A stretch of DNA of 64,000 nt from Cupriavidus sp. MP-37 (GCF_020618415.1 NZ_CP085344.1:124001-188000), one strand, 5' to 3'; counted from the stretch's first letter, positions 31,604-41,666 are shown. Notes: generated by a model not told the origin, from the letters alone. Translations and numbers: made by a program.

Positions 31604-32140
31604 ATGGAACAGTATCACGGCACTACCATCGTCAGCGTCCGCCGCGGCAATCAGGTCGCGCTGGGCGGTGATGGTCAGGTCACGCTCGGCAATATCGTGA
31701 TGAAGGGCACCGCGCGCAAGGTGCGCCGCATCTACAACGGCAAGGTGCTGGTCGGGTTTGCCGGCAGCACCGCCGACGCCTTCTCGCTGCTGGACCGCTT
31801 CGAGGCCAAGCTGGAGAAATACCAGGGCAACCTGACGCGCGCCGCGGTCGACCTCGCCAAGGACTGGCGCTCGGATCGCGCGCTGCGCCGGCTGGAAGCC
31901 ATGCTGATCACCGCCGACCGCGACACCACGCTGGTCATCACCGGCAATGGCGACGTGCTCGACCCCGAGGGCGGCATCGCCGCGATCGGCTCGGGCGGCG
32001 CGTATGCGCAGTCGGCGGCCAAGGCGCTGGTGGAGAACACCGAGATGGCGCCGAAGGACGTGGTCGAAAAGGCGCTGACCATCGCCGGCGAGCTCTGCAT
32101 CTACACCAACACCAATTTCGTCATCGAGACGCTGGAATAA
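31604..32140 (+). CDS. hslV: HslV (ClpQ) peptidase subunit of the HslUV protease
   Basis: The 178-residue proteasome-like peptidase begins MEQYHG, then [20 protein letters not shown]. The catalytic Thr is therefore Thr7, and a six-residue propeptide must be removed beyond the initiator Met. Other marks are [37 protein letters not shown] and [16 protein letters not shown]. It forms two hexameric rings capped by HslU. A 74-bp gap leads to hslU, so the pair is probably one heat-shock operon. I could not find a convincing sigma-32 promoter upstream. Confidence 0.97.
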   Translation: MEQYHGTTIVSVRRGNQVALGGDGQVTLGNIVMKGTARKVRRIYNGKVLVGFAGSTADAFSLLDRFEAKLEKYQGNLTRAAVDLAKDWRSDRALRRLEAMLITADRDTTLVITGNGDVLDPEGGIAAIGSGGAYAQSAAKALVENTEMAPKDVVEKALTIAGELCIYTNTNFVIETLE

Positions 32141-32214
32141 GCCGCCGGCTACAGCGGGCGCCGGCTCCGGCCGGCGTACGCGCCCCCGCACCGCGCCCCA
32201 ACTGAACGGATACC

Positions 32215-33546
32215 ATGTCGCATACCATGACCCCGTCGGAAATCGTTTCCGAACTCGACAAGCACATCATCGGCCAGAACAAGGCCAAGAAGGCCGTGGC
32301 GGTGGCGCTGCGCAACCGCTGGCGCCGCCAGCAGGTGGCCGAGCCGCTGCGCCAGGAAATCACCCCCAAGAACATCCTGATGATCGGTCCGACCGGCGTC
32401 GGCAAGACCGAGATCGCACGGCGCCTGGCCAAGCTGGCCGACGCGCCCTTCATCAAGATCGAGGCGACCAAGTTCACCGAGGTGGGCTATGTCGGCCGCG
32501 ACGTCGACACCATCGTGCGCGACCTCGCCGAGATGGCGATCAAGCAGACGCGCGAATCCGAGATGAAGAAGGTGCGCACCAAGGCCGAGGACGCCGCCGA
32601 AGACCGGCTGCTCGACGTGCTGCTGCCGCCGCCGCGCGATATCGGCTTCTCGCAGCCGGAAGAGAAGGATTCCAACACGCGCCAGGTGTTCCGCAAGAAG
32701 CTGCGCGAAGGCTTGCTCGACGACAAGGACATCGAGCTCGAGGTCGCCGCCGGCATGCCCAGCATGGACATCATGGGCCCGCCGGGCATGGAAGACATGA
32801 CCGAGCAGATCCGCACCATGTTTGCGGGCCTGGGCCAGGGCAAGAAGGCGCGCCGCAAGATGAAGGTCAAGGAAGCGTTCAAGCTGCTGATCGACGAAGA
32901 GGCCGCCAAGCTGGTCAACGACGAGGAGCTCAAGCACAAGGCCATCGCCAATGTGGAGCAGAACGGCATCGTGTTCCTGGACGAGATCGACAAGATCGCC
33001 AGCCGCAGCGATATCGGCGGCGGCGAGGTGTCGCGCCAGGGCGTGCAGCGCGACCTGCTGCCGCTGGTCGAGGGCACCACGGTGAATACCAAGTACGGCA
33101 TGATCAAGACCGACCACATCCTGTTCATTGCCTCGGGCGCGTTCCACCTGTCCAAGCCGAGCGACCTGATCCCCGAGCTGCAGGGCCGCTTCCCGATCCG
33201 CGTCGAGCTGGAATCGCTGTCGGTGCAGGACTTCGAGGCCATCCTGACGCAGACCGATGCGAGCCTGACCAAGCAGTACCAGGCGTTGCTGAACACGGAA
33301 GAGGTCAACCTGGTGTTCGCGCCGGACGGCATCCGCCGGCTCGCCGAGATTGCGTTCTCGGTCAACGAGAAGGTCGAGAACATCGGCGCGCGCCGGCTCT
33401 ATACGGTGATGGAGCGGCTGCTGGAAGACCTGTCGTTCCACGCCAGCAAGTCGTCCGGCGAGACCGTGACCATCGACGCGGCGTACGTGGAAGAACGGCT
33501 GGGCGATCTCGCCGGCAACGAGGACCTGTCGCGCTACGTGCTGTAA
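32215..33546 (+). CDS. hslU: HslU ATPase subunit of the HslUV protease
   Basis: The 443-residue AAA+ unfoldase has Walker [18 protein letters not shown] near residue 59-75, the pore motif [10 protein letters not shown] (the GYVG loop), the intermediate domain with many charged residues (about 110-240), Walker [12 protein letters not shown], and the sensor-2/C-terminal helices ending NEDLSRYVL, the tail that docks into HslV. An alternative ATG is four codons in. A terminator follows within 20 bases of the stop. Confidence 0.97.
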   Translation: MSHTMTPSEIVSELDKHIIGQNKAKKAVAVALRNRWRRQQVAEPLRQEITPKNILMIGPTGVGKTEIARRLAKLADAPFIKIEATKFTEVGYVGRDVDTIVRDLAEMAIKQTRESEMKKVRTKAEDAAEDRLLDVLLPPPRDIGFSQPEEKDSNTRQVFRKKLREGLLDDKDIELEVAAGMPSMDIMGPPGMEDMTEQIRTMFAGLGQGKKARRKMKVKEAFKLLIDEEAAKLVNDEELKHKAIANVEQNGIVFLDEIDKIASRSDIGGGEVSRQGVQRDLLPLVEGTTVNTKYGMIKTDHILFIASGAFHLSKPSDLIPELQGRFPIRVELESLSVQDFEAILTQTDASLTKQYQALLNTEEVNLVFAPDGIRRLAEIAFSVNEKVENIGARRLYTVMERLLEDLSFHASKSSGETVTIDAAYVEERLGDLAGNEDLSRYVL

Positions 33547-33566
33547 GGCCGGCAGCCGGCCCAATC

Positions 33567-33592
33567 AAGGCGCACCGAGGTGCGCCTTTTTT
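33567..33592 (+). terminator. Rho-independent terminator of hslVU
   Basis: AAGGCGCAC-CGAG-GTGCGCCTT forms a 9-bp stem and runs into six T residues. Confidence 0.93.
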
Positions 33593-33756
33593 CATGTCCG
33601 TGCGTTTCCACCTGCCACATCCCGGTAAGGCTCGTAAGCATTGGTAAGCCCGCTGGCCGGCGTCGCCGGGCGATGCGACCCTTGCGCACCTTGACGGTCG
33701 ATTGACCGGTGCGGGAGCCACCGCATCCCCCCTCAACCACTGGCAGGAGAAATCAC

Positions 33757-34050
33757 ATGGTCCCTTACAAGACCCGCCGGGTCGTGCTCGCCACGGGCGG
33801 CCTGCTGGCTGCGCTGGCCGCCGCCACGGCCTTTCTTTGCGTCCGTCCGGCGATGCCGGCGGCCGCAGCCGCGCAATCGGGCACCCTCGGCGCGGCCGCC
33901 GCCGCGGCGGCGACGCTGGCGCTGGATTCGGGCGCGCTGTTCACGCTGGCGGACCGCCATGCCGGCGACGCCATGCGCATCGCCGACAGCGGCACGCCGC
34001 CGGACGGCGCCGAGGGCCTGGACTGGGACTACGTCCAGCTGCGCCTGTAA
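33757..34050 (+). CDS. Small Ala-rich exported or membrane-anchored protein, unknown function
   Basis: CAGGAGAAATCAC precedes the ATG at 33757, a strong ribosome site. The 97-residue product has basic residues (YKTRR), then a hydrophobic stretch VVLATGGLLAALAAATAFL that can be an uncleaved anchor or signal, an Ala-rich linker, and a polar tail ending GLDWDYVQLRL. I recognise no family. The conserved-looking acidic/aromatic tail and the good ribosome site make it more likely real than chance. It is closed by a shared bidirectional terminator. Confidence 0.65.
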   Translation: MVPYKTRRVVLATGGLLAALAAATAFLCVRPAMPAAAAAQSGTLGAAAAAAATLALDSGALFTLADRHAGDAMRIADSGTPPDGAEGLDWDYVQLRL

Positions 34051-34080
34051 GCCGGCGCCATGCCCACGCCATGCCACGCC

Positions 34081-34116
34081 ATGCAAAAGGCCGCGCACGT
34101 GCGCGGCCTTTTGCAT
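34081..34116. terminator. Bidirectional terminator, perfect 36-bp palindrome
   Basis: The half-site ATGCAAAAGGCCGCGCAC is mirrored exactly. The stem has A residues on one side and T residues on the other, so it can end both the small plus-strand gene and the minus-strand response-regulator gene converging on it. Confidence 0.9.
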
Positions 34117-34134
34117 GGTGGGGCCCGTGCCGCT

Positions 34135-34746
34135 TCAGCGTGAGACCGGCCGCTTGCCCAGCTTGCGCTGCAAGGTGCGCCGGTGCATGTTCAGCGCCCG
34201 CGCGGTGGCGGAGATATTGCCGCCGTGCTCGGCCAGCACGCGCTGGATATGTTCCCACTCCAGCCGCGCCACCGACAGCGGCACCGGTTCTTCCAGCGCG
34301 GCCTGCGCCGCGTCTTCCGATACGCCCGCCATCAGCGCGGTCAGGATCGAATCGACATTGGCCGGCTTGGCCAGGTATTCGTCGGCGCCTTGCTTGACCG
34401 CCGCCACCGCCGTGGCGATGCTGGCGTAGCCGGTCAGGATCAGGATGCGCGCGTCCGGCAGCGCCTGGCGCAGCGGCGCCACCAGCTGCAGCCCGGACTC
34501 TGCGGGGGCGGTGCTGCCGGCCTCGGGCGGCGGCTCCAGGTGCAGGTCCAGCGTGACGTAGGCAAAGTCGGTGCGCGCCGCCAGCGCCAGCGCGGTGCGG
34601 CCGTCGTGCGCCACCGCCACGGCATAGCCGCGGCGCGTCAGCGCGCGCGCCAGCGTGCCGGCAAAGACTTCGTCGTCGTCGATCACCAGGAAGGGTGTGC
34701 CAGCCGGTGCGGTGGCTTCGGGTACCGGGGTGAGAGGTTCGGTCAT
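34135..34746 (-). CDS. regA: Response regulator of the RegA/PrrA/ActR redox family
   Basis: The 203-residue regulator has a receiver domain (VIDDDEVF acidic pocket; phospho-acceptor Asp in YVTLDLHLE; Thr in ILTGYASI; Lys in LAKPANVDS) and a Fis-type helix-turn-helix, GGNISATARALNMHRRTLQRKLGKRPV, identical in style to RegA. The loop after the phospho-Asp carries an extra Pro/Glu/Ala-rich insert (EPPPEAGSTAPAESG) compared with RegA-type receivers. It controls respiration- and redox-linked genes in relatives. The start overlaps the end of the kinase gene by 4 bp. Confidence 0.9.
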   Translation of the reverse strand: MTEPLTPVPEATAPAGTPFLVIDDDEVFAGTLARALTRRGYAVAVAHDGRTALALAARTDFAYVTLDLHLEPPPEAGSTAPAESGLQLVAPLRQALPDARILILTGYASIATAVAAVKQGADEYLAKPANVDSILTALMAGVSEDAAQAALEEPVPLSVARLEWEHIQRVLAEHGGNISATARALNMHRRTLQRKLGKRPVSR

Positions 34747-36134
34747 GGGTGGGAAGGTACGGCGGCGGCGGCCGCCGATGCGAACAGCGTGGACAGTGCG
34801 GGCAGGCGCAGTTCGGCGACGGTGCCGCCGCCCGGGCGGTCATGCCAGGCGAGCTCGCCGCCCATCTGCCGGGCGGCGCTTTGCGCCAGGTACAGGCCGA
34901 TGCCCTGGCCTCCGTGCTGGCTGGCCACCGGGGTCTCGCCGAGCTGGCCGCGCAGCGCTTCGGGAATGCCGTCGCCGTGGTCGGCGACGCGGAACGACAG
35001 CCACGGCGCGGTGTTGCCCGGGGCCATGGCGATCTGCAGCTGCAGCGGCTGCGCGCCGCGTCCGGCGGCCTGCTGGCTGCGCGCGGCGTTGTCCAGCAGG
35101 ATGGTCAGGATCTGGCCCACGCGCGCGGTTTCCACCGCCTGCGCGCCGGCACCCGGAGTGGCCACGGCCTGCAGGCTGGCATTGGGATGGCGCAGCTGCC
35201 AGCGCTCGGCGAAGGCCGGCAGCCAGCCGTCGATGCGCTGCGGCGCCAGCGTGGCCGGGTCTTCGCGCAGCCGCGCCAGCGTCGAGCGGCACAGCGCCAG
35301 CTGCTGCTCCATGGTTTGCAGGTCGGGCAGGTAGCCGCTGATGGCGGCCGCGCCGCGGCCGGCGTCGGAGGCATCGGCGCGCAGCTCGCCGGCAATCACC
35401 GCCAGCGTCGCCAGCGGCGTGCCGATCTCGTGCGCGACCGCGGCGGCCTGGCCGTTCAGGTCTTCGACGCGCGCTTCGCGCAGCAATTGCTCGCGCGCCA
35501 GGTTCAGCTGCGCCTCGCGCTGGCGCAGCACGCCCGACAGGCGCGCCACGAACAGCGCGATCATCACCGCGCTGGCGACAAAGTTCAGCCACATGCCGGC
35601 CAGGTGGTAGGTGACCGCGTTGTCCGGGTTGTGCAGGTCCAGCGGCACGTATTCGATCAGCAGCACCGTGTAGCAGGCCAGCGCGTACAGCGCCAGCGCG
35701 ATCACCTGGCGCCACGGCAGGATGGCGGCGGCGATGGCCAGCCCCGGCAGGTAGAACGAGACGAACGGGTTGGTGGCGCCGCCGGTGTAGAACAGGATCG
35801 CCGACAGCGCGGTCAGGTCGACCAGCAGCTGGCCCATCAGCTCGGCCTCGCCGGGCGCGCTGTTGCGCCGCGTGTGCTGGCGCAGCCGCAGGCCGGTAAG
35901 CAGGTTGAACAGCGCCTGCAGCCCCAGCACCACCAGCAGCGGCGTGTAGGGCAGGCGGATGCCGGCAATCGGCTCGCACACCAGCACGGTCAGCGCCTGT
36001 CCGCCCAGCAGCGCCCAGCGCAGCCAGAACAGCCGGCGCAGCGTCACCTGGCCATGGCGCGCCGAACTGCCGGCCGGCAGCGGCGACAGGAACGGAAAGT
36101 CAGGCAGGCGGGTCATGGCGGGGGCGGGGCGCAT
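34743..36134 (-). CDS. regB: Redox-sensing histidine kinase of the RegB/PrrB family
   Basis: The 463-residue protein (an internal Met start would remove six residues) has about six transmembrane segments in residues 35-205, including the quinone-site motif FYTGGATNPFVSFYL conserved in RegB. The H-box is AAAVAHEIGTPLATL (His phosphoacceptor). The linker Cys of RegB, which controls dimer disulfide state, is represented in LALCRSTLARL. Catalytic N, G1 and G2 boxes follow (LLDNAARSQ, VADHGDGIPEAL, GGQGIGLYLAQ). It forms one transcription unit with regA and lies divergent to a copper chaperone gene for cytochrome oxidase assembly. Confidence 0.92.
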   Translation of the reverse strand: MRPAPAMTRLPDFPFLSPLPAGSSARHGQVTLRRLFWLRWALLGGQALTVLVCEPIAGIRLPYTPLLVVLGLQALFNLLTGLRLRQHTRRNSAPGEAELMGQLLVDLTALSAILFYTGGATNPFVSFYLPGLAIAAAILPWRQVIALALYALACYTVLLIEYVPLDLHNPDNAVTYHLAGMWLNFVASAVMIALFVARLSGVLRQREAQLNLAREQLLREARVEDLNGQAAAVAHEIGTPLATLAVIAGELRADASDAGRGAAAISGYLPDLQTMEQQLALCRSTLARLREDPATLAPQRIDGWLPAFAERWQLRHPNASLQAVATPGAGAQAVETARVGQILTILLDNAARSQQAAGRGAQPLQLQIAMAPGNTAPWLSFRVADHGDGIPEALRGQLGETPVASQHGGQGIGLYLAQSAARQMGGELAWHDRPGGGTVAELRLPALSTLFASAAAAAVPSHP

Positions 36135-36323
36135 GGCGCGAGTGTATCAATGCCGCCGCGGGGCGCCGGCGCGTGCGACACCTTGCCGCATTGGCGCGCC
36201 GCCGTGGCGGCTGCCAGACTGGCTGGTTGCGCGGTCGAGCGCGCGTGCCTGGCGGCCACGCCGGCCACATGCAGCAGGGCGGTCCTCGCCATGGTCTAAT
36301 GTCTGCTTTCAGGAGAGCCTTTG

Positions 36324-36815
36324 ATGCAAGCCAAATTCCGTCCGGCCACGCTGGCCGCACCCTTCGCCCTGGCCGCCGCGCTGGCATCGGGCGCCGCGCT
36401 GGCCCAGGTCGATGTCAGCAACGCCTGGGTGCGCGGCACGGTGCCGACCCAGACCGCTTCCGGCGCCTTCATGGTGCTGCACGCGCACGATAACGCGAAG
36501 CTGGTCGGCGTCTCGTCGCCGGTGGCGGCGGCCGAGCTGCATGAGATGAAGATGGAAGGCAACGTGATGCGCATGCGCCAGATCAAGTCGCTGGACCTGC
36601 CCAGGATGCAGAACGTCGAACTGAAGCCGGGCGGCTACCACGTGATGCTGATGGACCTGAAGGCGCAGCTCAAGCCCGGCGATACCGTGCCCCTCACGCT
36701 GAAGATCGAGCAGGGCGGCAAGGTGGTCGAGCAGAAGGTCACGGCCGAAGTGCGCAGCATGGTGCCGGCTGCCGCCGGCGGCGGCCATGCCGGCCACGGC
36801 GACCACAAGCACTGA
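36324..36815 (+). CDS. Periplasmic copper chaperone PCu(A)C
   Basis: AGGAGAGCC precedes ATG 36324. The 163-residue protein has a signal peptide (cleavage near ALAQV) and the copper-binding pattern of the family: LHEMKMEGNVMRM, then about 20 residues on GGYHVMLMDLK (His-x-Met). The His-rich tail GGHAGHGDHKH adds ligands. It delivers Cu(I) to the CuA site of cytochrome oxidase. It stands next to the RegB/RegA-type genes, which in relatives regulate terminal oxidases, a sensible pairing though not proof of co-regulation. Confidence 0.93.
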   Translation: MQAKFRPATLAAPFALAAALASGAALAQVDVSNAWVRGTVPTQTASGAFMVLHAHDNAKLVGVSSPVAAAELHEMKMEGNVMRMRQIKSLDLPRMQNVELKPGGYHVMLMDLKAQLKPGDTVPLTLKIEQGGKVVEQKVTAEVRSMVPAAAGGGHAGHGDHKH

Positions 36816-36850
36816 GCGGCTGACCTGACGAGCGCTCGGGCGCGCGGCCG

Positions 36851-37786
36851 TCAGCCGCGCAGGCTGATCGGCTCGTCCGCTTCCTGGCTTGCCGCCGCCG
36901 CCAGCACCCGCTCGCGCAGCCAGGCGTGGGCGGGATCGGCCTCGGTGCGCTCGTGCCAGATCATGCTGAAGGTGAAGTCGTCCAGCGCGAACGGCGGCGC
37001 GAACACGGCGTAGCGCGGGTCGTCCTCGAGCGCGGCCAGGCTGCGCCGCGCGGTGGTCAGCACCAGGTTGGTCCCGGCGATCAGCGCCGGCGCCACGCTC
37101 CAGTGCGGCACCACGCAGGCGATCTTGCGCCGCCCGCCCAGCTTGGCCACGGCGGTGTCGATCGCATCCATGCGTTCGCTGTGCGTGGCCACCAGCACGT
37201 GCGAGCGCGCCAGGTAGGCCACCTGGTCGAGCCGGCCGGTATCGCGCACGGTGGCGGCATCGACCGCGCAGGCATAGCTTTCACGGAACAGCTCGGCCGA
37301 CTGCACGCCCTCGGGCTGGTGGCTGAACACTCCCAGCGCCATGTCGATCTCGCCGTCGGCCACCTGCGCGGTCATGCCTTCGCGGCTGGCCTGCGACACC
37401 ACCAGGTCGATATTGGGGGCGGCCTTGCGCACCGCGCGCAGCAGGCGCGGCAGCACCACCAGCGCGCCGTAGTCGGACATCGCCAGCCGGAAGCTGCGCC
37501 GCGCGGTGGCCGGCTGAAAGCCGCTCGGCCCCAGCAGGATGCGCACCTGCGCCAGCGCCTCGGCCAGCGGGCCGGACAGCTCGTGGGCGCGCGCGCTCAG
37601 CACCAGCCCGCCCTTGCCGCGCACCAGGATGGGGTCGTCGAGCAGCTGCCGCAGGCGCCCGAGCGCATGGCTGACCGCCGGCTGGCTCAGGTGCAGCCGC
37701 AGCGCGGCGCGGGAGATATGGCGCTCCGCCAGCAGCGCTTCCAGCACCACCAGCAGGTTGAGGTCGATTCCGCGTAGGCTATTCAT
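36851..37786 (-). CDS. LysR-family regulator (NodD/DntR-like)
   Basis: The start at 37786 gives MNSLRGIDLNLLVVLEALL, the usual opening of NodD/NahR-type LysR proteins; an upstream in-frame Met would add 19 atypical residues. The 311-residue protein has the helix-turn-helix ERHISRAALRLHLSQPAVSHALGRLRQLL and an effector domain beginning RSFRLAMSDYGALVVLPRLL. The divergent neighbour is a YdcZ/DUF606-like membrane protein, which it may control. The effector is unknown. Confidence 0.9.
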   Translation of the reverse strand: MNSLRGIDLNLLVVLEALLAERHISRAALRLHLSQPAVSHALGRLRQLLDDPILVRGKGGLVLSARAHELSGPLAEALAQVRILLGPSGFQPATARRSFRLAMSDYGALVVLPRLLRAVRKAAPNIDLVVSQASREGMTAQVADGEIDMALGVFSHQPEGVQSAELFRESYACAVDAATVRDTGRLDQVAYLARSHVLVATHSERMDAIDTAVAKLGGRRKIACVVPHWSVAPALIAGTNLVLTTARRSLAALEDDPRYAVFAPPFALDDFTFSMIWHERTEADPAHAWLRERVLAAAASQEADEPISLRG

Positions 37787-37879
37787 TCGGCGAATATTAA
37801 ACGTACGAAAGCAGAATTGGAAATTCGCAAAGCGATATTTCAAACTGCTGGCATCGCATCTTGCCCGATGGAGCGCGCC

Positions 37880-38458
37880 ATGTCAGGCACCCAGCTGTCG
37901 TTTTCGATCCCGTCATCGCTCTGGCTGCCGCTTGGCACCGCCGTGCTGGCCGGTGCCGCGATCCCGTTCCAGGCCGGCGCCAACGCCACGCTCGGGCGCC
38001 TGCTCGGCCATCCGCTGTCCGCGACGCTGGTATCTCTGCTGGTGAGCCTGGTGGCGCTGCTGCCCGTGCTGTGGCTGATGCGGGTGCCGCTGCCGTCGCC
38101 GGCGGCGCTGGCCCAGGCGCCGGCCTGGCTCTGGGGCGGCGGGGTGCTGGGAGTGTTCTATATCTCCGCCGCGCTGATCATGGCGCCCCGGCTGGGCGCC
38201 GCCGGCTTCATTGCCGCGGTGGTGGCGGGACAGGTGCTGGCCGCGTTGCTGGTGGACCAGTTCGGCCTGGCCGGGTTTGCGGTGCGCGCGCTGACGCCGG
38301 CGCGGCTGGCCGGCGCCGCGCTGATCGTGGCCGGGATGCTGGCGATGCAGTGGGACAGCGGGGCGGCGCGTCAGCCGGCCGCCGGATCGGGTGCTGAATC
38401 GGGTGCTGAACCGGGCGCCGGATCGGGTACGGAACCGGGGGTGAAATCCGGCGCCTGA
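37880..38458 (+). CDS. YdcZ/DUF606-like membrane protein (DMT-related)
   Basis: The ATG at 37880 has GGAG at 37870; an earlier Met at 37868 is possible. The 192-residue protein has about five transmembrane helices (WLPLGTAVLAGAAIPFQAG, LVSLLVSLVALLPVLWLM, GVLGVFYISAALIMAPRLG, FIAAVVAGQVLAALLVDQF, LAGAALIVAGMLAMQW), a half-size DMT transporter of the DUF606 type. Its last 24 residues are Gly/Ser/Glu/Ala-rich and come from a 12-bp tandem repeat. The 3' end overlaps the convergent CWC-type gene by 88 bp. Confidence 0.87.
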   Translation: MSGTQLSFSIPSSLWLPLGTAVLAGAAIPFQAGANATLGRLLGHPLSATLVSLLVSLVALLPVLWLMRVPLPSPAALAQAPAWLWGGGVLGVFYISAALIMAPRLGAAGFIAAVVAGQVLAALLVDQFGLAGFAVRALTPARLAGAALIVAGMLAMQWDSGAARQPAAGSGAESGAEPGAGSGTEPGVKSGA

Positions 38459-38661
38459 CCCGCCTGTCGCCGGGCCGCCAGGCAGGCCGGACACAGGCAG
38501 TGCTGGCCCGGCACGATCTGCCGCGCCGGCAGCAGCGGCTGGCTGGCGCACCAGCACTCGGGAAGTCCCGCCACGTAGCCGCAGACAAAGCCGGCGCCGC
38601 AGCGGCTGCAATGTTCGACCGGGCGCAACTGTCCGGCCAGCACCGCGGCGGCGTCGCTCAT
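38371..38661 (-). CDS. Cysteine-rich CWC-type small protein
   Basis: The start at 38661 gives 96 residues. The core has CSRCGAGFVCGYVAGLPECW then CAS and CLCPACLAARR, matching the Cys-rich CWC family (named for its Cys-Trp-Cys). The role is unknown, but the Cys pairs suggest zinc or iron binding. The tail (TPGSVPDPAPGSAPDSAPD) is the antisense reading of the same 12-bp repeat that encodes the tail of the YdcZ-like protein. The two genes overlap tail to tail. Confidence 0.8.
   Translation of the reverse strand: MSDAAAVLAGQLRPVEHCSRCGAGFVCGYVAGLPECWCASQPLLPARQIVPGQHCLCPACLAARRQAGQAPDFTPGSVPDPAPGSAPDSAPDPAAG
38384..38455. repeat. 12-bp tandem repeat shared by two convergent genes
   Basis: Six degenerate units of GGATCGGGTGCT type (GAATCGGGTGCT, GAACCGGGCGCC, GGATCGGGTACG, GAACCGGGGGTG, AAATCCGGCGCC) lie within the overlap. 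The unit length keeps both reading frames open, coding SGAE/PGAG on one strand and PDSA/PDPA on the other. Confidence 0.85.
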
Positions 38662-39959
<1,298 letters not shown>

Positions 39960-40022
39960 GCGGAGCCCCGGGGCGGCGCCGGCCACGTCCGGCCGCCCCG
40001 GCATATCCCACCACCCTCCGAG

Positions 40023-40982
40023 TTGTCCGGCGTGCCTTCCAGTCTTCCCTCACCGCGCCGTGTCCGCGCACGCCTGCGCCGCCGCCCCGCGGGCGATACC
40101 TCGGGCGGCACGGTCTGGCTGTTCGATCTCGACAACACGCTGCACGACGCCTCGCACGCGATCTTCCCGGCGATCAACCGGCTGATGACCGCCTACGTGG
40201 CGCGCGTGCTCGGCTGCGACGAGGCCACCGCCAGCCGCGTGCGCGTCGACTACTGGCAGCGCTATGGCGCCACGCTGCTCGGCATGATCCGCCACCACGG
40301 CGTCGACCCGGCGGATTTCCTGCGCGCCGCGCATGAATTCCCGGCGCTGGCCGACATGGTGCGGGTCCGGCGCGGGCTGGCCGCGCACCTGCGGCGCCTG
40401 CCGGGGCGCAAGATCCTGGTTACCAACGCGCCGCAGGACTACGCCCGCGCGGTGCTGGAGATCGCCGGCATCCGCCATTGCTTCGAACGCGTGGTGGCGA
40501 TCGAGCAGATGTGGGTGCACGGCCACCTGCGGCCCAAGCCGGACCGCCGCATGCTGCGCCGGCTGCTGGCGCAGCTGCGCATCGCGCCGCAGCGCGCGGT
40601 GCTGGTGGAAGACACCGTGTCGCATCTCAAGCGCTACGCCGGCATTGGCATCCGCACCGCGTGGGTGACCGGCTACCTGCGCACGGTCGCGCCTTCGCGC
40701 CCCCATGTGGTGCCCGCCGCGCCCGCCGCCGCACATGACGACGGCAGCCGGCGCGACGCCGCGGTGCGCTCGACGCTGCAGGCCGAGGACCGCCGCCACG
40801 CCGGCCACGCCGTGCAGGAGCGCTCGGTGACGCTGGTGGCCGCCGAAACCCAGGCGCCGCAGGCGCAGCCCGGCAACGTGCCGCGCGTGCGAGCGCGGGT
40901 GCCGAACCGGCCGGCCTATGTGGACATAAAAGTACAATCGATGCATCAACTCCAACGACGAATGCGGAGAACCGGGTCATGA
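40023..40982 (+). CDS. HAD hydrolase of the pyrimidine 5'-nucleotidase (SDT1/YjjG-like) type with long tail
   Basis: The start is uncertain: TTG 40023 or GTG 40032, both with weak ribosome sites. The 319-residue protein has HAD motif I WLFDLDNTLHDASHAIFP, motif II ILVTNAP, motif III Lys in LRPKPDRRML and motif IV VLVEDTVSHL, as in pyrimidine nucleotidases. After about residue 220 comes an 80-residue His/Arg/Ala-rich, probably unstructured extension absent from typical members. Within its end, TACAAT at 40933-40938 may be the slmA -10 box. The stop overlaps slmA by 4 bp. Confidence 0.87.
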   Translation: MSGVPSSLPSPRRVRARLRRRPAGDTSGGTVWLFDLDNTLHDASHAIFPAINRLMTAYVARVLGCDEATASRVRVDYWQRYGATLLGMIRHHGVDPADFLRAAHEFPALADMVRVRRGLAAHLRRLPGRKILVTNAPQDYARAVLEIAGIRHCFERVVAIEQMWVHGHLRPKPDRRMLRRLLAQLRIAPQRAVLVEDTVSHLKRYAGIGIRTAWVTGYLRTVAPSRPHVVPAAPAAAHDDGSRRDAAVRSTLQAEDRRHAGHAVQERSVTLVAAETQAPQAQPGNVPRVRARVPNRPAYVDIKVQSMHQLQRRMRRTGS

Positions 40983-41641
40983 CGCAAAGCAACGGGCGCG
41001 AACCAGAGGCGGTCATCACGGGCAGCGCGCAGGACGCCGACCAGCAGCCCGCGCTGCCGGCGCGCAAGCGCCCGCGCCCGGGCGAGCGCCGCGTGCAGAT
41101 CCTGCAGACGCTGGCGACCATGCTGGAGCACCCTCGCGGGGAGAAGATCACCACCGCGGCGCTGGCGGCGCGCCTGAGCGTTTCCGAGGCGGCGCTGTAC
41201 CGGCATTTCGCCAGCAAGGCGCAGATGTACGAGGGGCTGATCGGCTTTATCGAGCAGACCGTGTTCGGCCTGATCAACCAGATCACCGACAAGGAAGAGC
41301 ACGGCCTGCGCCAGGCGCACGCGATCGTGCGCATGCTGCTGTCGTTCGCGGAAAAGAACCCCGGCATGACGCGCGTGCTGACCGGCGAGGCCCTGGTGGG
41401 CGAGCACGAACGGCTGCAGGAGCGCATCAATCAGGTGGTGGACCGCATCGAGGCTTCGCTGCGCCAGTGCCTGAAGGTGGCGGTGACCCAGGCCGCGTTC
41501 CCGGCGGATGCCGATATCCCCGCGCGCGCCGCGCTGATCATGGCGGCGGTGCAGGGCCAGTGGCACCGCTATGCCAAGAGCGGTTTCCGCAAGTCGCCGT
41601 CGGACCATGCCGAGGCGCATCTGCGCGTGCTGCTGGGCTGA
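40979..41641 (+). CDS. slmA: SlmA-like nucleoid occlusion factor (TetR fold)
   Basis: The 220-residue protein has a variable N-terminal 35 residues, then a TetR-type helix-turn-helix ITTAALAARLSVSEAALYRHFASKAQMYEGLIGFIE that closely resembles SlmA, and an all-helical dimer domain (FAEKNPGMTRVLTGEALVGEHERLQERINQ) characteristic of SlmA. It binds chromosomal sites and blocks FtsZ ring assembly over the nucleoid. It follows argB and the nucleotidase-like gene, and starts inside the latter's stop. Confidence 0.9.
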   Translation: MTQSNGREPEAVITGSAQDADQQPALPARKRPRPGERRVQILQTLATMLEHPRGEKITTAALAARLSVSEAALYRHFASKAQMYEGLIGFIEQTVFGLINQITDKEEHGLRQAHAIVRMLLSFAEKNPGMTRVLTGEALVGEHERLQERINQVVDRIEASLRQCLKVAVTQAAFPADADIPARAALIMAAVQGQWHRYAKSGFRKSPSDHAEAHLRVLLG

Positions 41642-41666
41642 ATGCAACCTGTCGGGCCGATTGCTC

